42,455 nt of DNA. It comes from Azospirillum sp. TSO22-1. Its GTDB lineage: Bacteria > Pseudomonadota > Alphaproteobacteria > Azospirillales > Azospirillaceae. The stretch is taken from contig NZ_LGQZ01000048.1 in the NCBI RefSeq assembly GCF_003116015.1, positions 1 through 42,455 on the forward strand, given 5' to 3'. The notes below the pieces were generated by a model that saw nothing but the letters and a program-made list of their open reading frames with translations, was not told the origin of the DNA and did not search any database. Made by a program: the position numbers and the translations under genes. Numbering within the stretch: position 1 is the stretch's first letter; each line of letters begins with the position of its first letter. Below are positions 16,616 to 24,505 of this stretch, in pieces.

Positions 16616-18094
16616 TTACGGTTGCGCGACCGTCTTCATCCGGCCCGTGCGAATGGTGGCAAGGGCGCATTCGAGAGGCACGTCCAACACCATGCCCGGC
16701 ATTGCCCCGGATGCCACGCGGGCGATGTCCGGGCAGAGTTCGGCCATGAGCCACTTCCGCGGCGGGGGTGGGGCGGTGGTCTGGTCGCACGCCGCGTGGT
16801 CGGGCAAGGCGGTCACGGCCGGGGCCGGGTTCACTGGTCCTTTCTGATGCGGGCTGGGCATGATTTCGACGTTCGGGGAAATGCCGAAACATTCCACCGA
16901 GGCGCCGGATGGGCGGAAGTAGTGCGCCGTGGTCAGCCGGATGCCCTCTCCGGTCGGCAGCCAGAAGACCGTCTGGACCGTCCCCTTGCCATAGCTGCGT
17001 GTCCCGAGCAGCAGAGCGCGCCTGTAGTCCTGCAGCGCGCCGGCAACGATTTCCGAGGACGAGGACGAGAAGCCGTTGATCAGCACCACCAGCGGCGCCC
17101 CGCGCAGCACGTCGGCGGAATCGCCGCTGCGGTAGTGCTGCGTGGTTGCGGCGCGACCACGCGTCGATACGATCTCCGCCCCTCCCAGGAAGCGCCCAGC
17201 GACCTTGATGCCCTGCTCGAGCAGGCCGCCGGGATTGTTCCGCAGGTCCAGAACGGCGCCCGCCAACCGGCCTCCGGCCTGGACGCGCATGGCGTCGATG
17301 GCCTCCGTCAGGCTTTGCGCCGTCTGCTCGTTGAAATAGGCGATGCTGATATAGGCGACGTTGCCCTCCAACCGGTACAGGAGCGGACGGACCTTGAAGA
17401 CGGTGCGTATCATGCTGATCCGCACCGGGGAGCTGCTGTCGGACCGGAGCACCTGGATGTCGACCGCACGGCCCGCCGGCCCCCGTATACGGGCCGCCAC
17501 GTCGTTCAGGGTCAGCCCCCTGACCTGCTGGCCGTTTATGGTGACGATGAGGTCGCCGGAGCGCACGCCGGCACGGGCCGCCGGCGAGTTCTTGTCGGAG
17601 CTGACGACGCGCAGGAATCCCGTGCGGTCGTCCATCGCGACGTCCATGCCGAAGCCAGCGTACTCCCCGTGCATCTGCTCCCGCAGATTGTGCACATGCT
17701 CGGCGTCGAGGAAGCCCGAATAGGGATCGAGCCCCGCCAGCATGCCGTCGATCGCACCCTCCGTCAGCGCATGGCGGCTGGCTTCGGGCTCGCTCTCCTT
17801 CCGTGCCCACATCCCCTCCAGCGCCCGATCGACCAGGAGGTGGGGTGCGGTGGGGTTCACATACGCGCCAAGCACCAGGCGCATCGCCTCGGCGAAGAGG
17901 ACGTAATCGGGATCCGAGGCCGGAAGCACCTCTCCCGGGTGCACCTTGACGAACTCGTATCGGTACCGATCCAAGGCGGCGTGCAGGTCAGGCCGCGCGT
18001 CGATGCCCGTCGCGCACGCCGCCGGGAGAATGCCTGAAACCAGCAGCATGAACACGGCCATGCCTTTGGCTGATCGTATTCCCTTTTGGATCAT
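16616..18094 (-). CDS. S41 (CtpA-like) carboxyl-terminal processing peptidase lipoprotein
   Basis: A 492-residue lipoprotein (lipobox PAAC, C27) with the complete family layout: an N-terminal helical region, a PDZ domain at about 148-232 (GFGMDVA...SPAARAGVRSGDLIVTINGQ), then the protease core. The catalytic pair is S345 (SSSSSE) and K370 (RSYGKG). C402, C436, C454 and C476 form a C-terminal tail that matches the PDZ-less paralog at 11.06-12.35 kb, so the two are duplicates. ATG 18094 is preferred to a TTG at 18109, which lies inside the ribosome-site region (AGAGG). It lies 51 bp downstream of the Gly-rich gene, as the last member of the minus-strand envelope cluster. A role in trimming periplasmic or outer-membrane proteins is inferred. 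Confidence 0.91.
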   Translation of the reverse strand: MIQKGIRSAKGMAVFMLLVSGILPAACATGIDARPDLHAALDRYRYEFVKVHPGEVLPASDPDYVLFAEAMRLVLGAYVNPTAPHLLVDRALEGMWARKESEPEASRHALTEGAIDGMLAGLDPYSGFLDAEHVHNLREQMHGEYAGFGMDVAMDDRTGFLRVVSSDKNSPAARAGVRSGDLIVTINGQQVRGLTLNDVAARIRGPAGRAVDIQVLRSDSSSPVRISMIRTVFKVRPLLYRLEGNVAYISIAYFNEQTAQSLTEAIDAMRVQAGGRLAGAVLDLRNNPGGLLEQGIKVAGRFLGGAEIVSTRGRAATTQHYRSGDSADVLRGAPLVVLINGFSSSSSEIVAGALQDYRRALLLGTRSYGKGTVQTVFWLPTGEGIRLTTAHYFRPSGASVECFGISPNVEIMPSPHQKGPVNPAPAVTALPDHAACDQTTAPPPPRKWLMAELCPDIARVASGAMPGMVLDVPLECALATIRTGRMKTVAQP

Positions 18095-18145
18095 TCCGCG
18101 CCTCTGCAATGACCTGGACCCGGACCGGTGCCGCGCAGATCTTCG

Positions 18146-18937
18146 TCAATGGCCGGGAGGCGGATTGACGACGACGTACGTGACGTTCCCCTCCACATAG
18201 CTGCGGTTGTACCAGGTGCCGCCGCAGCCGTAGTAATTCACGCCCGACGCCGCCACGACCGTCGGCGAGCACGGGAGCGTGGTGATGTAGGTCGGCGACG
18301 CCACGGCGGCTCCCGCCATGAAGCCGACGGTCGCGCCGACCGCCGCCCCGGCGAAGGCGTAGCCCCAGTGGTCATCGTCGTAGTCGTAGCCGTAGCCGTG
18401 ACCGTCCCAGTTGCCGGAGATGTTCTCCGCGGCCCGGGACCGGGCCTCGGTGCGCTCGGTCTGGCCCTGCTGGCGGGCTTCCGTGCGTTCGGTCTGCCCC
18501 TGCTGCCGCTGCCCCTGACGCTCGGTGCGTTCCTCCTGGCGCGACGAACCGGAGCTCTCCCGGGATTCCACGCGGGACTGCCGTGTCTCGGCGCGCTGCC
18601 CGGACCGCTCGGTGGCCCCGGCCTGCCGGGCGCCGGTCTGCCGGGTGGCCTGCGTGGATGCCGCGCGCTGCCCCGAGAACTGGGCGCCGCCGGCCTGCCG
18701 GGCTCCGCCCGCCGACCTCGACGCCGAAAAGCTGCCGCTCGCGGCGGCGCCCGAACGGGAGAATCCACCGCCGCCGCCGCCGCTCGGGCGGGAGAACCCG
18801 CCTCCGCCGCCGCCCCGGCCTCCTCCTCCACCGCCGCCGCGACCGCCACCACGGGCGTAGGCGTCCGCCACCGAGGCGGCGACCAGGATGACCGAGGCGG
18901 CGATGGAAAGGGCAATCCGTGTCGATTGGGATGTCAT
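18146..18937 (-). CDS. secreted Gly-rich/Gln-Thr-Arg repeat protein
   Basis: A 263-residue exported low-complexity protein with no assigned function. After a signal peptide (IALSIAASVILVAASVADA) come Gly tracts and Ser/Gly segments (about 29-75), then a polar region with repeats of the type RQQGQTERTEA (at least two full copies at about 150-175). A Tyr/Asp patch (GYGYDYDDDHWGY) and a hydrophobic Gly/Ala segment follow. It ends in a Cys-containing module (VNYYGCGGTWY, then GNVTYVVVNPPPGH). The C-terminal module resembles those of many small exported alphaproteobacterial proteins. The ATG overlaps the DUF2092 stop by 4 bp, so the two are translated together. The sequence suggests a surface or matrix protein, but this is inference. 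Confidence 0.8.
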   Translation of the reverse strand: MTSQSTRIALSIAASVILVAASVADAYARGGGRGGGGGGGRGGGGGGFSRPSGGGGGGFSRSGAAASGSFSASRSAGGARQAGGAQFSGQRAASTQATRQTGARQAGATERSGQRAETRQSRVESRESSGSSRQEERTERQGQRQQGQTERTEARQQGQTERTEARSRAAENISGNWDGHGYGYDYDDDHWGYAFAGAAVGATVGFMAGAAVASPTYITTLPCSPTVVAASGVNYYGCGGTWYNRSYVEGNVTYVVVNPPPGH

Positions 18938-19833
18938 TTCGGAGCTCCTTCCGTGCTGCCGGATGCACCGGATGTTCCAAGGTTCTTGTCGTCAGGCGTC
19001 GGCGCCTGCCCGGTCATGGACCGCGGAACCCTGATGAGGAAGGGGATGCGCTCGGCTCCGTCCGGCGGGCGGAAGGCGAGTTGCGCGGGGGAGAAACCGG
19101 GATTCAGGTTCCAGTCCGACAGGTCGGCGCGGAACTGCGGTTCCCCCTCGTCGTTCTTGTAGGTGATGGTGATCCGCTGCGGCAGCGGCGGATCGCTGGT
19201 GGAGATCCAGATCTGGAAGTCGATGTCCTCGGTCTGGCCGGCGAGATGGTCGGTGGGAACCGGGGTCAGCGTGTCGCGCTCCACGTAGTCGAGAGCCTCG
19301 AGCCGTTCCTCGAGTTCCTTCGGCAGCGTGCTGACCAGCATCAGCGCCAGCGGCACCTTGACCTGCAGGTCCTGGACCAGATGGCGCACCGCGTCGTCCA
19401 CGCTGCCCGGCTTCTCGACCTGGGCGTACGCGTTGTCCGCCGGGTTGAACACGGTGATCGCCTTGCCGTCGTAGGTCACGAGCGTGCGCTTGCCGTCGCT
19501 CTCCTGCGCATCGACCATGAGGGCGTCGGGGCGTTGGAGCTTCACGGTGCGCCGCTCGCCGAACTCGATCTTCTCGCCGGTGTCCTGCACCACGTCGTAG
19601 TTGGCGCGGATGGTCACGCTGAAGCCGGAAGCCTTCGCCAGGGTGTCGGCCATGCGCTTCAGGGTTTCCAGAGCCGCGCTGTCGATGGGATTCTCGTCGG
19701 CCTCCGCCGGAGCGGCCACCGGAGCGGCCGCCTGGGAAGGGTCGCCGGCCGGCGGCGCGTCGGCGGCCATCGCGGGCGCGATCAGCAGGGAAACGCACAG
19801 TGCCGGCCATGTCAGCCGCATCAGGCTCTTCAT
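18934..19833 (-). CDS. DUF2092 family periplasmic protein (LolA/LolB-like fold predicted)
   Basis: A 299-residue exported protein of the DUF2092 family. A signal peptide (LTWPALCVSLLIAPAMA) precedes an Ala/Pro linker. The conserved part runs from ALETLKRMADTLAKASGFSVTI through YDVVQDTGEKIEFGERRTVKLQRPD and VTYDGKAITVFNP to DFQIWISTSDPPLPQRITITYKN. This ordered pattern of beta strands resembles LolA-type lipid or lipoprotein carriers. The ATG at 19833 has an AAGGGGG ribosome site. It is coupled by a 4-bp overlap to the Gly-rich gene and lies 60 bp after the PqiC-like lipoprotein. Binding of a lipid or of its coupled partner is a reasonable guess, not shown. Confidence 0.86.
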   Translation of the reverse strand: MKSLMRLTWPALCVSLLIAPAMAADAPPAGDPSQAAAPVAAPAEADENPIDSAALETLKRMADTLAKASGFSVTIRANYDVVQDTGEKIEFGERRTVKLQRPDALMVDAQESDGKRTLVTYDGKAITVFNPADNAYAQVEKPGSVDDAVRHLVQDLQVKVPLALMLVSTLPKELEERLEALDYVERDTLTPVPTDHLAGQTEDIDFQIWISTSDPPLPQRITITYKNDEGEPQFRADLSDWNLNPGFSPAQLAFRPPDGAERIPFLIRVPRSMTGQAPTPDDKNLGTSGASGSTEGAPK

Positions 19834-19893
19834 CGATAACCCCCTTTTGAATCGGAATGGAATGCGGGCCGGTCCGACCACCCTCGGCGGAGG

Positions 19894-20517
19894 TCAGGAA
19901 CTCGCCCTTCGGCCTCCCTTCTGCGGAAGCTTGGCGATCGCCCCCGCGATTTCGTGGCTCAGCACCGTCAGGTTGTCGTTCATGGCCGCCACCAGCGCCG
20001 GATATCCCTGGTCCCGCGCGCGGTTGGCCAGACGGGTCTCGTCCCGAACCAGAACTTTCTGGGTGGCGCCGTCGGAGATCGTCCAACGCGCGTCGAGCAC
20101 GCTCTGCCCCGACGCGGCCCGCTCGAAACGGTCGATGTCGACGTGCACCTCGTAATCGGCCCGGTCGCCGTTCCGGGACGGCATGACGTGCACGCGGTCG
20201 CTGGCCAGCAGGGTGGACAGGTTTTCCGCCAGGACGCGCGTGACGTTGTTTGGCAGCCGCTCGGCCCACCGGTCGTCGCGGTTGGCGCGCAGTTCGTTGG
20301 CGCTGGTGTGGGTCACGATCTCCGAGCGGTCGAGGTATTCGGGCAGGGAGACGAGCTGGACCCCGATCGACCGGTTCCCGCCGCGCTTGGCCACCTCGTC
20401 CGGCTCCATGGGCGCCAGCACGTAGAGACGCGGTTCCGCGCCGGAGCAGCCCGCCACCGTGGACGCGGCCACAAGGCCCAACAGAAGCCATCGGCGCGGG
20501 AACGCGTGTGGGGGCAT
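19894..20517 (-). CDS. PqiC-like transport-associated outer-membrane lipoprotein
   Basis: A 207-residue lipoprotein (lipobox VAGC) of the PqiC/ABC-type transport auxiliary family. Family features are RLYVLAP after the lipobox, a SIGVQLVSLPEYLDRSEIV segment, NELRANRDDRWAERLPNNVTRVLAENL and YEVHVDIDRFER. Such proteins act at the outer membrane with MCE proteins in inter-membrane lipid transport. It starts 5 bp after the MlaD-like stop, as the last gene of a four-gene transporter unit. Confidence 0.88.
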   Translation of the reverse strand: MPPHAFPRRWLLLGLVAASTVAGCSGAEPRLYVLAPMEPDEVAKRGGNRSIGVQLVSLPEYLDRSEIVTHTSANELRANRDDRWAERLPNNVTRVLAENLSTLLASDRVHVMPSRNGDRADYEVHVDIDRFERAASGQSVLDARWTISDGATQKVLVRDETRLANRARDQGYPALVAAMNDNLTVLSHEIAGAIAKLPQKGGRRASS

Positions 20518-20522
20518 GGAGG

Positions 20523-21536
20523 TCACCGTCCGGTTATCAGGACGTTCGGGCGGCGGTCGAGCTGGTCGGCGAACGAGCGCAGGGACTTCGACGCGATGGA
20601 CAGGTTGCTGAGGGTCTGCTCCAGGTTGCCGCGCAAGGGCGAGCGCGGGTCCAGCGCCGCATCGACCGTCCGCAGCGTGGTGTCCGCCTGCCGGAACGCC
20701 TTCTCCGCCGCCGCCACGGCCCCGGTCACGTGGGTGCTGAGCGGCTTCACCTCCCCATCGATCTTGCCGAGGACGCCGCGCAGGTCGGCGACGGCTCCCT
20801 GCAGGTCGCTCCGCAGCGTCGCGATGGTCTCCCTGGTCTCCTTGGCGGTGCCCCCGATATCCCCCAGCAGCGGCTGCGACTGCGCGTTCACCGTCGCCAT
20901 GAGGGACTCGAAGTGCTGCAGGCCGCCGGTAAGCGCGATCAGCGCGTTGCGCCATTCGGGCTCGGCGAGCAGGGCGTCCACACGGGACAGGACCTGCACC
21001 AGGGACGCGGCGATCTTGTCCAGCGGCAGGTTGGCCAGCGCCGTTTTCAGCGTCTCCAGGTCCGACTGGACCGAGGGAATCTCGAGCACCTTCGGCGGCA
21101 ACCCGCCGACCAGGGTCGCCGGGGTGTCCGGGACGTAGTCGAGTTCGATCGCCAGCAGCCCCGTCACCAGGCTCTGCGACACCAGCTTGGCCCGCAGCCC
21201 TTTCTTGATCAGGCGCGGATACTCCTCGTAGTGCGGTGCCCCGTCGCTCCACTGGACCGAGCCGGGGATGAACTCGAACTCGACCGGCATGCGGGCGGCC
21301 AGGGTTTCGCTGTCCACCTCGATGCGGATCGACTTCACCTCGCCCACCCGCACGCCGCGGTAGGTCACCGGCGCCCCGATCTCCAGGCCGGAGACCGAGC
21401 CCTGGAAGTAGCTGCCGGCGCGCGGCCGCTCGGCCAGCATGTTGCCGCCGCCGAACAGGGCGACCGCCGCGACCAGCAGCGCCACCGCGCCGACGACGAA
21501 CCCTCCGACGACCTTGGGATTGGCTTTTGCCGCCAT
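20523..21536 (-). CDS. MlaD-like MCE-domain protein
   Basis: A single-MCE-domain protein, 337 residues, anchored by one N-terminal membrane helix (about 9-30). The MCE domain covers about 40-120 (GSVSGLEIGAPVTYRGVRVGEVKSI). A long helical C-terminus follows, with segments such as LETLKTALANLPLDKIAASL and GNLEQTLSNLSIASKSLRSF. MCE proteins form rings or tubes that carry lipids across the periplasm. The ATG at 21536 has a GGAAGGAGA ribosome site. It lies between the ATPase (28 bp upstream) and the PqiC-like lipoprotein, the usual gene order. Confidence 0.92.
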   Translation of the reverse strand: MAAKANPKVVGGFVVGAVALLVAAVALFGGGNMLAERPRAGSYFQGSVSGLEIGAPVTYRGVRVGEVKSIRIEVDSETLAARMPVEFEFIPGSVQWSDGAPHYEEYPRLIKKGLRAKLVSQSLVTGLLAIELDYVPDTPATLVGGLPPKVLEIPSVQSDLETLKTALANLPLDKIAASLVQVLSRVDALLAEPEWRNALIALTGGLQHFESLMATVNAQSQPLLGDIGGTAKETRETIATLRSDLQGAVADLRGVLGKIDGEVKPLSTHVTGAVAAAEKAFRQADTTLRTVDAALDPRSPLRGNLEQTLSNLSIASKSLRSFADQLDRRPNVLITGR

Positions 21537-21564
21537 GCGATGTCTCCTTCCCGTGCCGGCGCCG

Positions 21565-22329
21565 TCACGCGTGCGCCGGCTCGCCGCGGCGCAGGAACTC
21601 CCGGACCTTCGGGCTTTCCGCCTCGTCGAGCAGGACCCGCGGGTCGCCGTGCGCGATGGCCGTCCGGCTTTCCGCATCGAGGAACACGGCGTTGTCGGCG
21701 ATCGCAAAGATGCTGGCGAGCTCGTGGGTGACGATGACCACCGTGCTGCCGAGATTGTCCCGCAATTCGAGGATCAGGTCGTCCAGACGGTGCGAGCTCA
21801 GCGGGTCGAGTCCGGCGGACGGTTCGTCCAGGAACAGGATGTCGGGGTCGAGCGCCATGGCGCGCGCCAGCCCGGCGCGCTTGCGCATGCCGCCGCTGAT
21901 CTCGGAGGGGTAGTACTCCTCGAACCCCCGCAGGCCGACCAGCGCCAGCTTCAGCGACACCACCTCCGCGACCTCGCGCGCGTCGAGCGCGGTGTAGAGC
22001 CCGAGCGGCAGGGCGACGTTCTCGGCGAGCGTCATGGAACTCCACAGTGCGCCGCTCTGGAACAGCACGCCGAAGCGCCGGCTGATCGCCATCTGCCGGT
22101 CGGTGCCGCCGCCCCAGAAGCTGTCCCCGTCGTAGAAGACGTCGCCGCGCGCGGGCCGGATCAGCCCGATCATGTGCTTGAGCATCGTGCTCTTGCCGCT
22201 GCCGCTGTCGCCCATGATGACGAAGATCTCGCCTTGGCGCACGGTGAAGCTGACGTTCCGCTGCACGACGTAGGTGCCGAACCCCATGTCGACATTCCGG
22301 ACGGCGATCCTGGGGGTTTCCGCTTCCAC
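21565..22329 (-). CDS. MlaF-like ABC transporter ATPase
   Basis: Cytoplasmic ATPase of the lipid-transporting MCE (Mla) ABC system, 254 residues. Walker A is GDSGSGKST (40-48), the signature is ISGGMRKRAGLARA (from about 144) and Walker B is ILFLDEP (about 164-170), followed by SAGLDPLSSHRL. The H-loop is VIVTHEL. GTG 22329 is taken as the start because GGGGAGGGG precedes it and the fold begins immediately (PRIAVRNVDMGFG). It is separated from the permease gene by 11 bp. Confidence 0.93.
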   Translation of the reverse strand: MEAETPRIAVRNVDMGFGTYVVQRNVSFTVRQGEIFVIMGDSGSGKSTMLKHMIGLIRPARGDVFYDGDSFWGGGTDRQMAISRRFGVLFQSGALWSSMTLAENVALPLGLYTALDAREVAEVVSLKLALVGLRGFEEYYPSEISGGMRKRAGLARAMALDPDILFLDEPSAGLDPLSSHRLDDLILELRDNLGSTVVIVTHELASIFAIADNAVFLDAESRTAIAHGDPRVLLDEAESPKVREFLRRGEPAHA

Positions 22330-22340
22330 GCGCCCCTCCC

Positions 22341-23468
22341 CTACAGGCCGATGATGTTGAGGAGGACGGCCACCACGGCGTCGCTGATGATGATGTAGAC
22401 GAGCGCCGTGACCACCGCGGACGTGGCGGCGTTGCCGACGGCCGCCGCGCTGCGCCCCGACTGGATGCCGCGCATGCAGCCGGCCACGGCGACCAGCGCG
22501 CCGAACAGCACGCTCTTGCCCCAGCCGATGAAGAAATCGGTGAAGGTGAAGCTGGCGCGCGTCTGTTCCAGATAGACGGTGCCGGTCAGGTCGAGCATGC
22601 CGATGCCGACCAGGAATCCCCCGACCATGCCGGCGAAGGCCGCGTAGAGGTAGAGCAGCGGCATCATCAGCATCAGCGCCAGCATGCGCGGCAGCACCAG
22701 GAAATCGACCGGCGAGACCCCCAGCGTGGTCAGCGCGTCGATCTCCTCGTTGGCCTGCATGGTGCCCAGCTGCGCGGCGAAGGCCGCCCCCGTGCGCCCC
22801 GCGAGCACGATGGCGGTCATGATGGCCGCCATCTCGCGCGTCATCGCCACGGTGACGAGGTTGGCCACATAGATCTCCGCCCCGAAGGTGCGCAGCTGCA
22901 CGGCGCCGACGAAGGCGAGGATCAGCCCGACGAGCAGCGAAATCACGGACGCGATGAGCAGCGCCTCCGCCCCGCACTCCTGCACGGTCAGCAGGAGGTC
23001 GGAGCCGCGGAAACGCGCCCGCCCGACCAGGAGCCGGAGAAAGGACAGGGTCGCCTCCCCGAGGAAGGCGAGCGTATCCTCGATCCCCTTCCACGCGCGC
23101 AACGTCCTCTCGCCCACCAGGTCGAGAAAGGGCCTTCGGCCTGCAGCGCGCCGCGTCCCCGTCTTCTCCGGGACCGCCAGGGCCAGATCCACCAGGCGCC
23201 GGACGCCGGACGGCAGGCCGTCCTTGTCGAAGGCGATCGTTCGCGCGCGGCACAGCGCCTCGACGCCGGCCACGAAGGAAACCAGCGAGGAATCCCAGAG
23301 CCCCAGCCCGACCGCCTGGACTGTCACCCGGGCGGGCGCCGGCTGGCCCGTCACGTACGTGGCCGCCGCTTCGACGGATGGCATCCCGTGCCGCACGGTC
23401 CAGTCCCCGGCGCAATGGATCGCCAGGGTCCGCCCGTCGAGCATTTCGAGCCGCATGAGCTCAGCCAT
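22341..23468 (-). CDS. MlaE-like ABC permease with N-terminal STAS-like domain
   Basis: Permease of the MlaE (DUF140) family, 375 residues, longer than the plain 260-residue type. Residues 1 to about 105 form a soluble STAS-like domain (RTLAIHCAGDWTVRHG, VTVQAVGLGLWDSSLVSFV). The membrane part starts near 145. It includes the conserved cytoplasmic-loop helix VAMTREMAAIMTAIVLAGRTGAAFAAQLGTM, the signature of the family, with EEIDALTTLGVSP after it. The STAS domain may do the job of a separate MlaB. It is the first gene of the permease-ATPase-MCE-lipoprotein unit; a TTG nine codons upstream is a less likely start. Confidence 0.92.
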   Translation of the reverse strand: MAELMRLEMLDGRTLAIHCAGDWTVRHGMPSVEAAATYVTGQPAPARVTVQAVGLGLWDSSLVSFVAGVEALCRARTIAFDKDGLPSGVRRLVDLALAVPEKTGTRRAAGRRPFLDLVGERTLRAWKGIEDTLAFLGEATLSFLRLLVGRARFRGSDLLLTVQECGAEALLIASVISLLVGLILAFVGAVQLRTFGAEIYVANLVTVAMTREMAAIMTAIVLAGRTGAAFAAQLGTMQANEEIDALTTLGVSPVDFLVLPRMLALMLMMPLLYLYAAFAGMVGGFLVGIGMLDLTGTVYLEQTRASFTFTDFFIGWGKSVLFGALVAVAGCMRGIQSGRSAAAVGNAATSAVVTALVYIIISDAVVAVLLNIIGL

Positions 23469-23524
23469 AGCCGTTCCGCGCCCCTGTCCAGGCAAGCGAG
23501 AGGTCCGTGAGCCGCGCCGCGGCC

Positions 23525-23806
23525 TCAGCCTCCGCTCTTCTTCTGCGAGCCTTCCTTCACGCCACGCTGGTAGGCCGTGTCCTCGGTCCGCTTGTGGTAA
23601 TCGTAGAGGAGGCCGCCCGCCAGGCCGGCCCCGGCGCCGATGGCCGCGCCCATGCCGGCGTTGCCGGCGATGGCGCCGATGACGGCTCCGCCCGCGGCAC
23701 CGCCGGCCGTGCCGGTGAGCGCGCGCTGCTGCGTCGGGTTCATGTCACTGCAGGCAGCAAGCGGAACGGCTACGGCGACGACGGCGATAAACGTCTTCAA
23801 GATCAT
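23525..23806 (-). CDS. glycine-zipper lipoprotein
   Basis: A 93-residue lipoprotein (lipobox LAAC) with a long glycine-zipper hydrophobic region: GTAGGAAGGAVIGAIAGNAG followed by MGAAIGAGAGLAGGLLYDY. A charged tail ends in lysines. Such small proteins sit in the outer membrane or periplasm and are often stress-induced; the exact role is unknown. ATG 23806 is preceded by a G-run. It lies 56 bp upstream of the permease gene on the same strand. The repeat element at 23857-23970 lies just upstream of it. Confidence 0.83.
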   Translation of the reverse strand: MILKTFIAVVAVAVPLAACSDMNPTQQRALTGTAGGAAGGAVIGAIAGNAGMGAAIGAGAGLAGGLLYDYHKRTEDTAYQRGVKEGSQKKSGG

Positions 23807-23856
23807 GGCGCCCCCCATCACGGCTGGCATTGAATGAGCGTAGCGAGGCGGTCATA

Positions 23857-23970
23857 CCGGCGGCGCATGGTCACTGTCGGTGAGCGCCGCCGGCAAAACC
23901 CGACAGATCAATGCGGTGGCATTGATCGACAGGGTGGTACGGACGATGCCATCAGGCGCCGGCCGTATCA
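23857..23970 (+). repeat. three-hairpin repeat element, copy C
   Basis: Third and most divergent copy of the element at 36878-37003 and 42343-42455. Hairpin 1 pairs CCGGCGGCGC (23857-23866) with GCGCCGCCGG (23884-23893), with inner TCAC/GTGA. A linker then gives ACCC-GACA, hairpin 2 (GATCAATGC, loop GGTG, GCATTGATC; 23906-23927), then GACA-GGGT. Hairpin 3 pairs TGGTACGG with CCGTATCA (one G-T) around an imperfect interior. Its last three bases (TCA, 23968-23970) are the stop codon of the Rap1a-like gene read on the minus strand. Stem bases differ from the other copies in a compensating way. Confidence 0.75.
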
Positions 23971-24369
23971 GGCGTGACACGGAAAACGCTGCGCCAGGTA
24001 GCGGAACATCCCTTCGACGGGAGGAGCCTCCAGTTGCTTGGGGTTCTGCTTCGCCCAGGCGACGAAGTCCGCGATGACGTCGTTGCGGGCCGGCGTGGGG
24101 CTCGGAGCGCAGACGAGCGGCCGCTTCTTTTCGGCGGCCGTCACGACCTGATGGTACTGATAGGCCCCGACCGCGAAGCCGTGGCAGAAATGCAGCGCGG
24201 CGACGCCGTTGGTGTCCGTCGGCTTGGCCTCGCACAGCCGCACCAGGTCGCCGGTCGTGGCGACGCGGAAGTTGGTTTCCGACGGGCCCGCCGGTGTCTG
24301 CGCACCGAGGGTGACGGCTCCCATGGCGGCCGCGAATGCGGCGAGAGCGAAGGTGAATCGAGCGTGCAT
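23968..24369 (-). CDS. Rap1a/Tai immunity-like secreted protein
   Basis: A 133-residue exported protein that matches the Rap1a/Tai immunity family pattern. It has a signal peptide (FTFALAAFAAAMGAVTLGA), then TGDLVRLCEAKP, ALHFCHGFAVGAYQYHQ, a PLVCAPSP segment, DVIADFVAWAKQNPKQL and a final RFPCHA. The four cysteines of this pattern are present. Founding members neutralise type VI secretion amidase toxins, but many family members are orphans with unknown function. No toxin or type VI gene is in this window. Its stop codon lies inside hairpin 3 of repeat copy C. Confidence 0.78.
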   Translation of the reverse strand: MHARFTFALAAFAAAMGAVTLGAQTPAGPSETNFRVATTGDLVRLCEAKPTDTNGVAALHFCHGFAVGAYQYHQVVTAAEKKRPLVCAPSPTPARNDVIADFVAWAKQNPKQLEAPPVEGMFRYLAQRFPCHA

Positions 24370-24505
24370 GGTCCGCCTCCGGATGTATCCTGCACCTTGC
24401 CCGGACCCCGCCCCGCGCCGGCATCCATGGGATGCTCGGCTGAACGGGGCGGGAGTTCGTCAGGTGACGTTAGTGCTCGGTGGGCATCCGATGCCACGCG
24501 TCTCA

